From: Metapseudomonas resinovorans DSM 21078
GTDB lineage: Bacteria; Pseudomonadota; Gammaproteobacteria; Pseudomonadales; Pseudomonadaceae
NCBI RefSeq assembly: GCF_000423545.1
Contig: NZ_KE384030.1
Span: 1-64,000, forward strand
Length of the DNA stretch: 64,000 bases
Reading direction: 5' to 3'
Below the pieces are notes generated by a model that was not told the origin of the DNA, made no database searches, and saw nothing but the letters and a program-made list of their open reading frames with translations. The translations under genes and the position numbers were made by a program. Shown here in pieces: positions 31,572 through 41,337 of the stretch; position 1 is the first letter of the stretch; each line of letters begins with the position of its first letter.

Positions 31572-33374
31572 TCAGAACCAGTTGTCTTGCATTGCCAGGC
31601 AGGTGTCGTCGCGGGCTTCGAGTAGTGTCAGCTCGTGGTGGCAGCCGGGCACTTCCCAGGTGAGGAAGTAACGTGCGGCCTGCAGCTTGCCCTGGTAGAA
31701 GTCGGCGTCTGCCGTATTGCCACGGGCCAGTCCCTGTTCGGCGCGGATGGCCTGTTCCAGCCAGCGCCAGCCGATCACCGTATGGCCGAACACCTTCAGG
31801 TACAGCGCCGAATTGGCCAGGGCCTGGTTGACCTTGCCCTGCATCAGGTCGCCGAGCAGCGCCAGGGTGACATTGGAGAGGCGTGCCAGCAGGTGCTCCA
31901 GCGGTTGGCGCAGGGCGGTCAGCGACTCGTATTCGGCGGCGCGCTCGCAGCAACCCTGGATCAGCCGGGTCAGTTGCTTGAGGCCGGCCCCCTTGTTCTG
32001 CGCCAGCTTGCGACCCAGCAGGTCGAGGGACTGGATACCGTGGGTGCCTTCATGGATCGGGTTCAAGCGGTTGTCGCGGTAGTACTGCTCCACCGGGTAT
32101 TCGCGGGTGTAACCATGGCCGCCGAGTATCTGGATCGCCAGCTCGTTGGCCTTGAGGCAGAACTCCGAAGGCCAGGATTTGACGATCGGGGTGAGTAGGT
32201 CGAGCAGCTCGTGGGCCTGCTGGCGCTCTTCCTCGGTGGCCAGCGTCTGGGTGTCGTCGAACAGGCGCGCCGAGTACAGGCCGAGGTCGAAGGCGCCTTC
32301 CACATAGGCTTTCTGGGTCAGCAGCATGCGGCGCACGTCGGCGTGCTGGATGATCGAGACCTGGGGCGAGGTTGGGTCCTTGCCGTCTGGTAGACGACCC
32401 TGCGGGCGCTCGCGGGCGTATTCGAGGGAATAGAGGTAGCCGGCGTAGCCGAGCATCACCGCGCCCATCCCAACGCCGATGCGTGCCTCGTTCATCATCT
32501 GGAACATGTAGGACAGCCCGGCGTGGGGCTTGCCCACCAGATAGCCGACGCATTCACCGTTATCACCGAAGTTAAGCGCGGTAGACGTGGTGCCGCGGTA
32601 GCCCATCTTGTGGAACAGGCCGGCCAGGATCACGTCGTTGCGCTTGCCGAGGGAGCCGTCGTCGTTGACCAGGAACTTGGGCACGATGAACAGGGAGATA
32701 CCCTTCACCCCGGGCGGGGCGTCCGGCAGCTTGGCCAGGACCATGTGCACGATGTTGTCCGCCAGCGGGTGGTCGCCACCGGAGATGAAGATCTTGTTGC
32801 CCTTGATGCGGTAGGTGCCATCGGCAGCCGGTTCGGCTCGGGTACGGATGTCCGAGAGGGACGAGCCGGCATGGGGTTCGGTCAGGGCCATGGTGCCGAA
32901 GAAGCGGCCGTCGATCATCGGTTGCAGGAACCGCTGTTTCTGCTCGTCGCTGCCGAAGCTCTCGATCAGGTTGGCCGCGCCCATGGTCAGGAACGGGTAC
33001 GCCGAGCTGCCGACGTTGGCCGCCTGGAAGTGCGCGAAGCAGGCCTGGGACAGCAAGGTCGGCAACTGCATGCCGCCTTGTTCGAAGCTGCGGGTGGCGT
33101 TGAGGAATCCGGCTTCGAGGAAGGCGTCGACCGCCGGCTTCACTTCCGGGATCAGGGTGGCGGCGCCATTGACGTACTCCGGCTCCTGTTCGTCGCCCTT
33201 GCGGTTGTGCGGAGCGAAGAACTTCTCGGCGATGCTGCGGGCAGTGCCCAGGGCGGCATCAAAGGTTTCGCGGTTGTGGTCGGCGAATCGCTCGCGCTGG
33301 GTCAGGGCTTCGGCGTCCAGCACTTCGTAGAGTTCGAAAGCCAGGTTACGGGAACTGAGCAGGGTCTCGGACAT
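31572..33374 (-). CDS. Acyl-CoA dehydrogenase (DmdC/600-residue class)
   Basis: This FAD enzyme introduces an alpha-beta double bond into acyl-CoAs. FAD/substrate motifs include [12 protein letters not shown] and [34 protein letters not shown] holds the region of the catalytic base and FAD dimer contact. The 600-residue length with an extra C-terminal domain (about 470-600) places it with long-type dehydrogenases such as DmdC and FadE5-like proteins, so the natural substrate is unclear. ATG 33374 has a GGAGAG ribosome-binding site. It is transcribed alone and ends in a strong terminator. Confidence 0.9.
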   Translation of the reverse strand: MSETLLSSRNLAFELYEVLDAEALTQRERFADHNRETFDAALGTARSIAEKFFAPHNRKGDEQEPEYVNGAATLIPEVKPAVDAFLEAGFLNATRSFEQGGMQLPTLLSQACFAHFQAANVGSSAYPFLTMGAANLIESFGSDEQKQRFLQPMIDGRFFGTMALTEPHAGSSLSDIRTRAEPAADGTYRIKGNKIFISGGDHPLADNIVHMVLAKLPDAPPGVKGISLFIVPKFLVNDDGSLGKRNDVILAGLFHKMGYRGTTSTALNFGDNGECVGYLVGKPHAGLSYMFQMMNEARIGVGMGAVMLGYAGYLYSLEYARERPQGRLPDGKDPTSPQVSIIQHADVRRMLLTQKAYVEGAFDLGLYSARLFDDTQTLATEEERQQAHELLDLLTPIVKSWPSEFCLKANELAIQILGGHGYTREYPVEQYYRDNRLNPIHEGTHGIQSLDLLGRKLAQNKGAGLKQLTRLIQGCCERAAEYESLTALRQPLEHLLARLSNVTLALLGDLMQGKVNQALANSALYLKVFGHTVIGWRWLEQAIRAEQGLARGNTADADFYQGKLQAARYFLTWEVPGCHHELTLLEARDDTCLAMQDNWF

Positions 33375-33510
33375 GGTGGCTCTCCGGTGGGATCGCCTGA
33401 GTCTAGATCGGTGAATGAAGGGCGCCTAGCAACATCCATGAGCGTGATAAAGGGGGTGAAGCCGTGGTGAGCCACTGGCTGATAGAATGCGCGCCTCGCG
33501 AGGACTCTCC

Positions 33511-34350
33511 ATGAACTACCGCCATGCCTTCCACGCCGGCAACCACGCCGACGTACTCAAACACTTCACCCTGGCCCGCCTGATTGCCCTGCTGTCGCGC
33601 AAGGAGGCACCCTTCGCCTACCTCGACAGCCATGCCGGTGTCGGTCTCTATGACTTGCTGGGGGACCAGGCCAGTCGCACCGATGAATGGCGCGAGGGCA
33701 TCGGTCGCCTCTGGGACCTGCCCGACCTGCCGGCGCCGATGGCCGACTACCTGCAGGTGATCCATGAACTGAACCCGGATGGCAGCCTGCGTTATTACCC
33801 CGGCTCACCGGAATTGGCGCGGCGCCTGACGCGCCCCCAGGACCGCCTGCAACTGAACGAGAAGCATCCGGAAGACGGCCAGCTGTTGCGGGACAACATG
33901 GCCGGCGACCGCCGAGTCGCCGTGCACCTGGGTGAAGGGTGGCACCTGGCGCGGGCGCTGCTGCCCGTGGCGGAAAAGCGCGCGCTGATGCTCATCGACC
34001 CGCCCTTCGAAAAGGCGGACGAACTGGAGCGCTGTGTCACCGCCCTGAAGGAAGCCATCGGCCGCATGCGCCAGACGGTGGTCGCCATCTGGTACCCGAT
34101 CAAGGACCAGCGCCAGCTCAAGCGCTTCTACCAGGGGCTGCAGGCCAGTGGCGCGCCCAAACTGCTGCGTGCAGAGCTGCGGGTGCATGCGGCTGACACT
34201 GCGGATTCCGGGCTGAACGGTTCAGGCCTGGTCATCGCCAACCCGCCGTGGGGCATCGAGGACGAACTGCGCCAGGTCCTGCCCTGGCTCGCCGAGCGCC
34301 TGGCGCAAAGCAAGGGTGGCTGGCAACTGGACTGGCTGATCGCTGAGTGA
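33511..34350 (+). CDS. rlmJ: 23S rRNA (adenine-2030-N6)-methyltransferase
   Basis: RlmJ methylates A2030 of 23S rRNA using SAM. The N-terminus MNYRHAFHAGNHADVLKH is diagnostic. YLDSHAGVGLYDL is the SAM-binding motif I, and MLIDPPFEK is the catalytic DPPF motif. The length is 279 residues. The ATG at 33511 was preferred over an upstream in-frame start because the family begins there and a GAGG site precedes it. Its stop codon is directly adjacent to the stop of the opposite-strand HD-GYP gene. Confidence 0.95.
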   Translation: MNYRHAFHAGNHADVLKHFTLARLIALLSRKEAPFAYLDSHAGVGLYDLLGDQASRTDEWREGIGRLWDLPDLPAPMADYLQVIHELNPDGSLRYYPGSPELARRLTRPQDRLQLNEKHPEDGQLLRDNMAGDRRVAVHLGEGWHLARALLPVAEKRALMLIDPPFEKADELERCVTALKEAIGRMRQTVVAIWYPIKDQRQLKRFYQGLQASGAPKLLRAELRVHAADTADSGLNGSGLVIANPPWGIEDELRQVLPWLAERLAQSKGGWQLDWLIAE

Positions 34351-35628
34351 TCAGCTTCGTCCGGGGCGAGGTTCCACGTAGTAGGTCAGTTGTTGCCGCG
34401 GGTTAAGGTATTCCAGCACCTCCAGCGGTAACTGCGCCGGCCGCAGGCTGCGGGCGATGGACAGGTGCGATTCCTGTTCCAGGTCGAGGATCAGCGCCTC
34501 CTGTTTGGGCACGTCCGGGGCGTGGACGATCAGGGTCGGTCGCAGCGGCTGGCCCGGGTTCATGCCCAGTACCAGGGCGTAGCGCTCGTCATCCAGTTGC
34601 ACCAGGCTGCCGGGCGGGTAGACGCCCATGGCACGTATGAATGCCTTCAGGGCCACCTCGTCAAAGCGCGAACGCTGCTGCTTGAACATCAGCGCCAGGG
34701 CCTCATGGGGGCTGAGGGCGTTTCGCGGGTCGAGCGGGTTGCACAGGTTGTCGAACTGGTTGGTGATGGCCACCAGCTTGCTCAGCCGACCGATGCCCGC
34801 CTCCCGCAGGCCGCGGGGATAGCCGCTGCCGTCGCAATGCTCGTGGTGCTCGTGGATGATGCGTAGCACTTCGTCGTCCAGCATCAGGCGTTGGCCCATG
34901 CGCAGGCCGAATTCGGTGTGCAGTTGCAGGAACTGTTGCTCGGCGCGGGTCAGGGGCTCGGGCTTGAGCAGTACCTTGCTCGGGACTTCCATCTTGCCGA
35001 TGTCATGCAGCAGGGCGCCGAGACCCAGGCTGTGGCAGGCCTCGCTATCAAGGCCGAGTTGGCGGCCCAGCAGCAGCGCCAGCACGGTGACATTCAGGGC
35101 GTGGTAATAGCTGTCCTCGGCCCCCTTGCCGGTAATGCTGTGCAGCACGACACCGGGTTCTCCCAGCAGGGTTTCCACCAGCCCGCCGACAATGGCACCG
35201 GCATGCTGGATCGCTTCTTCCGGACGGCTGCGCAGGATCTGGTTGAGGTTCTTGACCTGCTGGCTGGCCTGAAGGAACCGGCGGTCCACCTCGGCTACCC
35301 GCTGCCGCAGTTCGCGGAGCTTCTCGGTTCGAGCCTGGCGCGCCCGAGTCTCCGGGTCTTCCTGCGGCGGGGCTGGTGCCGGCACTTCGGACGTTTCAAG
35401 GGGCAGGGGCTCGCAGTCGCTGCGCGCGGGGTCGTAGCGCAGCCGCTGCAGGCCCAGCGCCTGCAGGGCGCGAACCTGCCCTTCATCCTTGATCTTGAAG
35501 TTGCTGAAGGTGAAGTCGTGCTCCAGCCAGCCCAGCTCCAGCTGGATGTAGAGGCCTATGCAGAGCTGGTCGGGATGGATGTAGTGAATTTGGGGCGACA
35601 TACCGGAGGCTGGGTGGCGATTGGCCAC
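34351..35628 (-). CDS. HD-GYP domain protein (probable c-di-GMP phosphodiesterase)
   Basis: The protein has an N-terminal DUF3391-like domain (about residues 10-75), a charged coiled-coil linker (about 85-130) and an HD-GYP domain (about 140-325). The metal- and substrate-binding motifs are intact: ALLHDIGKMEVP, IIHEHHEHCDGSGYP and the following R/I segment. HD-GYP enzymes hydrolyse c-di-GMP to pGpG and GMP. No membrane helix is seen, so it is probably cytoplasmic. The start is GTG 35628, and an in-frame ATG at 35601 (MSPQIHYIHPDQ) is an alternative. I do not recall this gene at the same place in P. aeruginosa. Confidence 0.88.
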   Translation of the reverse strand: MANRHPASGMSPQIHYIHPDQLCIGLYIQLELGWLEHDFTFSNFKIKDEGQVRALQALGLQRLRYDPARSDCEPLPLETSEVPAPAPPQEDPETRARQARTEKLRELRQRVAEVDRRFLQASQQVKNLNQILRSRPEEAIQHAGAIVGGLVETLLGEPGVVLHSITGKGAEDSYYHALNVTVLALLLGRQLGLDSEACHSLGLGALLHDIGKMEVPSKVLLKPEPLTRAEQQFLQLHTEFGLRMGQRLMLDDEVLRIIHEHHEHCDGSGYPRGLREAGIGRLSKLVAITNQFDNLCNPLDPRNALSPHEALALMFKQQRSRFDEVALKAFIRAMGVYPPGSLVQLDDERYALVLGMNPGQPLRPTLIVHAPDVPKQEALILDLEQESHLSIARSLRPAQLPLEVLEYLNPRQQLTYYVEPRPGRS

Positions 35629-35668
35629 TTGAGTCTAACTCTTCAATAACCACCCCGCCTGCCCGACT

Positions 35669-36316
35669 TCAGGCGGGCAGGCAGACCCCGGTTCCGCCCA
35701 GGCCGCAGTAGCCGCCAGGATTCTTCGCCAGGTACTGCTGGTGATAGGCCTCGGCGTAATAGAAGGCTGGCGCCTCTCGGACTTCGGTGGTGATGGCGCC
35801 GAATCCGGAATTCTCCAGCTCGGCCTGGAAGCGCTCCTGGCTCGCACGGGCGGCGGCCAGTTGGGCTTCGTCATAGCAGAAGATGGCGGAGCGGTACTGG
35901 GTGCCAACGTCATTGCCCTGGCGCATGCCCTGGGTCGGGTTGTGGGCTTCCCAGAACGCCTTCAACAGCTCGTTGAAGCTGGTTTCCCGCGGATCGAACA
36001 CCACCAGCACCACTTCGGTGTGCCCGGTCAGGCCGGAGCAGACTTCGTCATAGGTGGGGTTCGGGGTGAAGCCGCCCGCGTAGCCAACAGCCGTGGTCCA
36101 GACCCCCGGCTGTTGCCAAAAGCGCCTTTCAGCGCCCCAGAAACAGCCCAGGCCGAATTGCACCATTTGCAGGCCGGCGGGGAAGGGGCCTTGCAGCGGG
36201 CGACCATTGACGTAGTGGCTGTCGGGCACCGGCATGGGCGTCTCGCGGCCGGGCAGGGCCTGGGCGGCGCTTGGCAGCTCGAGTTTGTGGGCGAGTATTT
36301 GCGAACGCAGGACCAT
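35669..36316 (-). CDS. msrA: Peptide methionine-(S)-S-oxide reductase
   Basis: MsrA repairs methionine-S-sulfoxide in proteins. The catalytic motif GCFWG is present in [14 protein letters not shown], with [14 protein letters not shown] downstream and resolving cysteines near the C-terminus ([14 protein letters not shown]). The length is 215 residues, the long MsrA form of gammaproteobacteria. The ATG at 36316 is preceded by CGAGGAGACGG. A longer reading to 36478 overlaps dipA and is spurious. Confidence 0.94.
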   Translation of the reverse strand: MVLRSQILAHKLELPSAAQALPGRETPMPVPDSHYVNGRPLQGPFPAGLQMVQFGLGCFWGAERRFWQQPGVWTTAVGYAGGFTPNPTYDEVCSGLTGHTEVVLVVFDPRETSFNELLKAFWEAHNPTQGMRQGNDVGTQYRSAIFCYDEAQLAAARASQERFQAELENSGFGAITTEVREAPAFYYAEAYHQQYLAKNPGGYCGLGGTGVCLPA

Positions 36317-36386
36317 CAGCCGTCTCCTCGGGATTGCAATGAATCCCGATGTTACCCCGATTGTGCAGTCGTTTTTCAACGACTGT

Positions 36387-39083
36387 TCAGACGCCTTTGC
36401 GGCAGGGGTAGCGGACGAGGTTCTCGAACAGGTGCTTGCCGGAGATCGGTTTGTCGAACAGGTAGCCCTGGCCCACATCGCAGTGCTGCCGGCGCAGGAA
36501 ACCGAGCTGGGCGGCCGTCTCGATACCTTCGGCGACCACCTTGAGTTTGAGCTTGTGAGCCATGGCGATCACCGCAGACGTGATCTCCTTGTCATCCTGG
36601 CTGTCGGGGATGTCCTTGATGAAGCTGCGATCGATCTTGATCACGTCGATGGGGAATTTCTTCAGGTAGCTGAGCGACGAGTAACCGGTGCCGAAATCGT
36701 CCATGGCCAGGGTCAGGCCGAGGTTTTTCAGATGGTTGAGCTGGTGCCGGGTGTCTTCGGTGGCTTCCAGCAGCAGGCCTTCGGTGAGCTCCAGCTCCAG
36801 ATGCTTTGGCGGTAGCTGCTCTTCATGGAGGATCGCAGCGATGGAGCCCACCAGGTCCGGGTCGCTGAACTGCTTGGGCGACAGGTTGATGGCCACCTGC
36901 AGGTCGCCCAGCCCGGCAGCGCTGAGGCGCTTGCTCATGCGGCAGGCTTCGCGAATCACCCATTTGCCGATGGGGATGATCATGCCGGTCTCTTCCGCCA
37001 CGCTGATGAACTGATCCGGGCTGATCATGCCCTTTTCCGGGTGGTGCCAGCGCAGCAGCGCTTCCATGCCGAGCAACTGGCCGGTCTTCAGGCAGAGCTT
37101 GGGTTGGTAGAAGACTTCCAGCTCGTTCTGTGCCAGGGCGCGGCGCAGGTTGTTCTCGACGAATAGCTTGTAGCTGGCCTCGGCATTCAGCGCCTCGGTG
37201 AACAGCTGCAGCTGGTGCTTGCCGTTGGCCTTGGCCTTGTGCAGTGCCAGGCCAGCGTGCTTCATCAGGGTCTGCGGGTCGCGCCCGTGCTGCGGCGCAC
37301 AGGCGAGCCCCAAGGAACCCGTGACGTTGATCAGTTGGTTGTCGACGAACAACGGCTTGTCCAGGGTTTGCAGGACCTGGGCGGCGATGCGTTGGCCGCT
37401 ATCCAGGTCGGCACCGTCCAGCAATACGGCAAACTCGTTGCTGGCAAAGCGCGCCAGGATACCGTTGGGGCTCAGGCTATTGCGCAGGCGCCGGGCCAGG
37501 CTTACCAGCAACTTGTCCCCCGTCTGGTGGCCGAGGCTGTCGTTGATCCGCTTGAAGTTGTCGATGTCCACCAGCAGCAGGCAGAGCGGAGTATCGCGGT
37601 CGCTTTGGAATCGCTCCTCGAGGGTGCGGATGAAGTAGGGACGGTTGCCGAGGCCGGTGAGGTTGTCGGTATAGGCCAGTTTCTCGATGCGCTGCTGGGC
37701 CAGCTTGCTTTGGGTGACGTCTTCGTAGATGCCGATGTAGTGGGTGAGCTCGCCGTCCTCGCCAAATACTTTTGAGATCGACAGCTGGCCCCAGTAGGGC
37801 TCGAGGTTTTTGCGCCGGCTGCGGAACTCGCCTTGCCAGCTGTTGCAGGCCGCCAGGCCGGAGCCGGTGTCGAACAGCAGTTCACTGAGGTTTTCCAGGG
37901 CTGGCAGGTCCGACAGGCGGCGACCGTGCACTTCATCGGCACTGTACTGGGTGATGGCGGTGAAACTGGGATTGACGTACTCCACCAGGCCGTCGCGGTC
38001 GACCAGCATGAAGGCGCTGGCGCTTTGCTCGACGGCGCGCTGGAACAGGTGCAGCGCGCTGGTAGCGTGGCGCCGCTGCTGGTTCACCAGCACCTGGGCA
38101 AACTGGTCGGCCAGCTCGCCGGCGAAGGCGATCTCGTCGGTCTGCCAGACGCGTGGCGCGCCCGTATGTTCCAGGCAGAGCACGCCGACCACTTCGCCAC
38201 CAATGCGGATGCTGGCGTCGAGCATGGCGCTGATGCCCTGGGGCTTGAGGTAACCCTTGGCCAGTTCGCTGGTGCGTGGGTCGCTCTGGGCATTGTGGGC
38301 GTCAATGGCACGGCCGCTGTGCAGGGCATCGAGGTAATGCGGGAACTGGCTCATCTCCATGGCGCGCGGGTGTACATGGTGGTCCTGGTCGCGGCGGAAC
38401 AGGCTGACCGCTACCAATTGGGTGCCTTCGAGCATCCAGACGCCGGCGCGCGCTACGTCGTAGGCTTCGCAGGCAGCCTGGGTGATGAGCTGTGCGGCTT
38501 CCTCGGCGGGGTTGCTGGACATGTAACGGTGTCGCGCCAGGCGGACGATCAGGCTCTGTTGGGCGCGGGAGCGCACCAGGTGCTGCAGATGGTCGTCCTG
38601 GGAACGCTGGTAGAGCTCCAGGGAGGTGCGCAGCCGGCTGTTCTGGGCCTCCAGATCGAGGTTTTTCAGCCGTTCCTGGTGTTCCGATGACTCGCCGGCC
38701 ACCAGCAGGTAGCCGCGCAGCAGCTGCCGCCCGTGCTGCTGGAAAGGCTCGCCGACTTCCTGCAGGAGCAGCGGGCCCTTGGGCGTGTGCAGGGTGTACT
38801 GGATGGAGTAATGCGGGTGCGCGGCCAGTTGAAGTTGCACCTCGTCGTGCAACCGGTAGCGGATTTCCGGTTCCATCAGGCTGGCGTAAGGGGCGTCAAT
38901 CAGGGCGCAGAGTTCGCTGGCCGGGAGGCCGAATGTGCGTTCGCAGGCGGGGTCGAGAAAGAGCATCGCCCAGCTGGCCTCATTGAGCCGCTCGAAACGC
39001 ATCAGGCCCAGCCGCGAGGGGACGGGCAGTTGCGTCACTATCTCGGCCACCGTACGGCTGGTGGCATCGGGATGGCTCTTCAT
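36387..39083 (-). CDS. dipA: GAF-PAS-GGDEF-EAL c-di-GMP phosphodiesterase DipA
   Basis: From N to C the protein has a PAS-like region, a GAF domain (about residues 150-310), a PAS domain (about 330-455), a GGDEF domain (about 460-620) and an EAL domain (about 635-885). The diguanylate cyclase signature is degenerate, reading ASNEF near residue 545, so synthesis is unlikely. The EAL domain keeps EALLRW near residue 671, [13 protein letters not shown] and KIDRSFI, so it should hydrolyse c-di-GMP. This layout and the ASNEF signature agree with P. aeruginosa DipA, which affects dispersal and motility. The length of 898 residues matches. The ribosome-binding site is weak. Confidence 0.9.
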   Translation of the reverse strand: MKSHPDATSRTVAEIVTQLPVPSRLGLMRFERLNEASWAMLFLDPACERTFGLPASELCALIDAPYASLMEPEIRYRLHDEVQLQLAAHPHYSIQYTLHTPKGPLLLQEVGEPFQQHGRQLLRGYLLVAGESSEHQERLKNLDLEAQNSRLRTSLELYQRSQDDHLQHLVRSRAQQSLIVRLARHRYMSSNPAEEAAQLITQAACEAYDVARAGVWMLEGTQLVAVSLFRRDQDHHVHPRAMEMSQFPHYLDALHSGRAIDAHNAQSDPRTSELAKGYLKPQGISAMLDASIRIGGEVVGVLCLEHTGAPRVWQTDEIAFAGELADQFAQVLVNQQRRHATSALHLFQRAVEQSASAFMLVDRDGLVEYVNPSFTAITQYSADEVHGRRLSDLPALENLSELLFDTGSGLAACNSWQGEFRSRRKNLEPYWGQLSISKVFGEDGELTHYIGIYEDVTQSKLAQQRIEKLAYTDNLTGLGNRPYFIRTLEERFQSDRDTPLCLLLVDIDNFKRINDSLGHQTGDKLLVSLARRLRNSLSPNGILARFASNEFAVLLDGADLDSGQRIAAQVLQTLDKPLFVDNQLINVTGSLGLACAPQHGRDPQTLMKHAGLALHKAKANGKHQLQLFTEALNAEASYKLFVENNLRRALAQNELEVFYQPKLCLKTGQLLGMEALLRWHHPEKGMISPDQFISVAEETGMIIPIGKWVIREACRMSKRLSAAGLGDLQVAINLSPKQFSDPDLVGSIAAILHEEQLPPKHLELELTEGLLLEATEDTRHQLNHLKNLGLTLAMDDFGTGYSSLSYLKKFPIDVIKIDRSFIKDIPDSQDDKEITSAVIAMAHKLKLKVVAEGIETAAQLGFLRRQHCDVGQGYLFDKPISGKHLFENLVRYPCRKGV

Positions 39084-39274
39084 TGGGCGCTAGGCTTCCA
39101 CTTCTCTGACCGGAAGAGGGTCCGGCCTACTTCTTCAAAGCATCGGGCAAGGGTGCATCATGATGATGGCACTGGCAAGCGCGCCGCACCGTGCTTTTCG
39201 CGAGTGGAGAAAAGACGGTTGGAATTGTGCGGGACTGCGCAGTCACCGTGAGGGTGGAGGGCATCCAGCAGTCA
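39084..39274. other. Gap between dipA start and aceEF terminator
   Basis: I see no gene here. The stretch holds a 12-bp palindrome, GACTGCGCAGTC (39233-39244), and a short CCGGA...TCCGG dyad near 39110. The dipA promoter is presumably within it, on the minus strand. Confidence 0.4.
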
Positions 39275-39304
39275 AAAAAAACCCCGCCTCAGGGGGCGGG
39301 GTTG
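39275..39304 (-). terminator. aceEF operon terminator
   Basis: On the minus strand, AACCCCGCC pairs with GGCGGGGTT around a short loop and runs into a tract of eight Ts, about 35 bases after the aceF stop. Confidence 0.85.
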
Positions 39305-39340
39305 AGGTACGAGCGTGGCGTGCTCGCGAATTGCAAACGG

Positions 39341-41326
39341 TTACAGCAGCATGGTGCGGATATCCGCCAGCACGTCGCCGAGACGCTTGGTGAAGCGCGC
39401 GGCAGCGGCGCCGTTGATCACGCGGTGGTCGTAGGAAAGCGACAGCGGCAGCATCAGGCGCGGCTGGAAGGCCTTGCCGTCCCATACCGGCTGCATGGTG
39501 GCCTTGGACACACCGAGGATCGCCACTTCAGGCGCATTGACGATCGGCGTGAAACCGGTGCCGCCAATGTGGCCGAGGCTGGAGATGGTGAAGCAGGCGC
39601 CTTGCATGGCATCGGCGGACAGCTTCTTGGTGCGCGCTTTCTCCGCCAGTTCGGCGGCTTCGGCGGCCAGTTGCAGCAGGCTCTTCTGGTCGACGTCGCG
39701 AATGACCGGTACCAGCAGGCCGTCCGGGGTGTCCACGGCAAAGCCAATGTGCACGTACTTCTTGCGGATCAGCGCCTTGCCGCTGGGGGCCAGGGAGCTG
39801 TTGAAATCCGGCAGCTCCTTGAGCAGGTAGGCGCAGGCCTTGAGCAGGAGCGGCAGGACGGTCAGCTTGACGCCGGCCTTTTCCGCCACGGCCTTCTGGG
39901 CAACCCTGAAGGCTTCCAGCTCGGTGATATCGGCCGAATCGAACTGGGTCACGTGCGGGACGTTGAGCCAGCTGCGATGCAGGTTGGCAGCACCGACCTG
40001 CATCAGGCGGGTCATGGCCACTTCTTCGATTTCGCCGAACTTGCTGAAGTCCACCGCCGGGATCGGCGGGATACCGGCACCACCGGTTGCAGCGGCGGCT
40101 GCGGCCGGAGCTTCCTTGGCCTTCTGCATCATCGTCTTGACGTAGGCCTGCACGTCTTCCTTGAGGACGCGACCGTGCGGGCCGGTGGCCGGAACTGCGC
40201 TCAGCTCGACGCCGAACTCGCGGGCCAGTTGGCGAACCGCCGGGCCTGCGTGGACCTTGGCGCCGCTGGAACGGGCCGGAATGCCGGTGGTGCTTGCAGC
40301 CGCTGCGGCCAGCGAGGCAATAGCAGTGACCTCGGCGGCTGCGACCGGATGGGCGCCCTCGGGTACGCGATGGACCGGTTGCTCTGCGGCCGCTGCCGGA
40401 GCAGCTCCCGCGACCTTGAGCTTGAGGATCAGGTCGCCGGTGCCGACTTCGGCGTCCAGCTGCACTTCGACGCTTTCCACCACGCCGGCGGACGGCGAGG
40501 GGATTTCCATGCTGGCCTTGTCGGATTCCAGGGTGATCAGCGACTGCTCGGCTTCGACGGTATCGCCGGCCTTGACCAGTACTTCGATGACCTTGGCCTT
40601 GCCGGCCGAGCCGATGTCCGGAACCTTGATGTCCTGCACCGAGGCGGTTGCCGCCGGGGCAGGCGTTTGAGTGGCAGCCGGTGCCGGTGCGGCGGCAGGT
40701 GCGGCGGCAGGTGCAGCGGCCTGGGCCGGAGCCGGGGCTGCAGACGGTGCTGCTCCGGCTACGCGCAGCTTGAGGATCAGGTCGCCGGTGCCGACGTCGG
40801 CATCCAGCTTGACCTCGACGCTCTCCACCACGCCGGCGGCAGGGGAGGGAATCTCCATGCTGGCCTTGTCGGACTCCAGGGTGATCAGGGACTGCTCGGC
40901 TGCCACCGTGTCGCCGGCCTTGACCAGAACCTCGATGACCTTGGCAGTGCCGGCCGAACCGATATCCGGGACGAAGATTTCCTGCACGCTGGAGCTGGCG
41001 GCCGCAGGGGCAGCAGCTGGCGCCGGGGCCGCGGGCTGTTCTTCGGCCTTGGGTGCCGGAGCCGCCGCCGGAGCGGGCGCTGCAGCTGCAGCACCCTCGA
41101 CTTCCAGCTCCAGCAGTTCGTCGCCTTCTTTCAGGCGATCGCCCAGCTTCACCTTCAGGCTCTTGATCACACCGGCCTTGGGCGCGGGAATCTCCATGCT
41201 GGCCTTGTCAGACTCCAGGGTCAGCAGGCTCTGATCGGCTTCGATGCGGTCGCCAACCTTGACGAACAGCTCGATCACTTCACCTTCGCCGCTGCCGATG
41301 TCGGGTACGCGAATCAGTTCACTCAC
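39341..41326 (-). CDS. aceF: Pyruvate dehydrogenase E2 (dihydrolipoamide acetyltransferase) with three lipoyl domains
   Basis: AceF is the core of the pyruvate dehydrogenase complex and passes acetyl groups from E1 to CoA. Three lipoyl domains each carry a DKAS lipoylation motif (Lys at about residues 41, 154 and 270). They are joined by Ala/Pro-rich linkers, then a peripheral-subunit-binding domain (about 356-392) and a catalytic domain ending in SYDHRVINGAAAARF with the active-site His. The protein has 661 residues, against about 547 and two lipoyl domains in P. aeruginosa as I recall. Domains two and three are nearly identical, which points to recent internal duplication. The start is GTG, with GAGGAG overlapping the aceE stop. 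Confidence 0.95.
   Translation of the reverse strand: MSELIRVPDIGSGEGEVIELFVKVGDRIEADQSLLTLESDKASMEIPAPKAGVIKSLKVKLGDRLKEGDELLELEVEGAAAAAPAPAAAPAPKAEEQPAAPAPAAAPAAASSSVQEIFVPDIGSAGTAKVIEVLVKAGDTVAAEQSLITLESDKASMEIPSPAAGVVESVEVKLDADVGTGDLILKLRVAGAAPSAAPAPAQAAAPAAAPAAAPAPAATQTPAPAATASVQDIKVPDIGSAGKAKVIEVLVKAGDTVEAEQSLITLESDKASMEIPSPSAGVVESVEVQLDAEVGTGDLILKLKVAGAAPAAAAEQPVHRVPEGAHPVAAAEVTAIASLAAAAASTTGIPARSSGAKVHAGPAVRQLAREFGVELSAVPATGPHGRVLKEDVQAYVKTMMQKAKEAPAAAAAATGGAGIPPIPAVDFSKFGEIEEVAMTRLMQVGAANLHRSWLNVPHVTQFDSADITELEAFRVAQKAVAEKAGVKLTVLPLLLKACAYLLKELPDFNSSLAPSGKALIRKKYVHIGFAVDTPDGLLVPVIRDVDQKSLLQLAAEAAELAEKARTKKLSADAMQGACFTISSLGHIGGTGFTPIVNAPEVAILGVSKATMQPVWDGKAFQPRLMLPLSLSYDHRVINGAAAARFTKRLGDVLADIRTMLL
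40397..40972 (-). repeat. Internal tandem repeat: duplicated lipoyl-domain coding units in aceF
   Basis: Codons for residues 119-194 (40745-40972) and 235-310 (40397-40624) encode lipoyl domains that differ at only about six of 76 positions. The first lipoyl domain is clearly more divergent. The period is 348 bases. Confidence 0.8.
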
Positions 41327-41337
41327 AATGCGTCTCC

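Noticed and set aside
36317-36478. Longer msrA reading starting inside dipA
   Set aside because: A good ribosome-binding site and the conserved N-terminus support ATG 36316.
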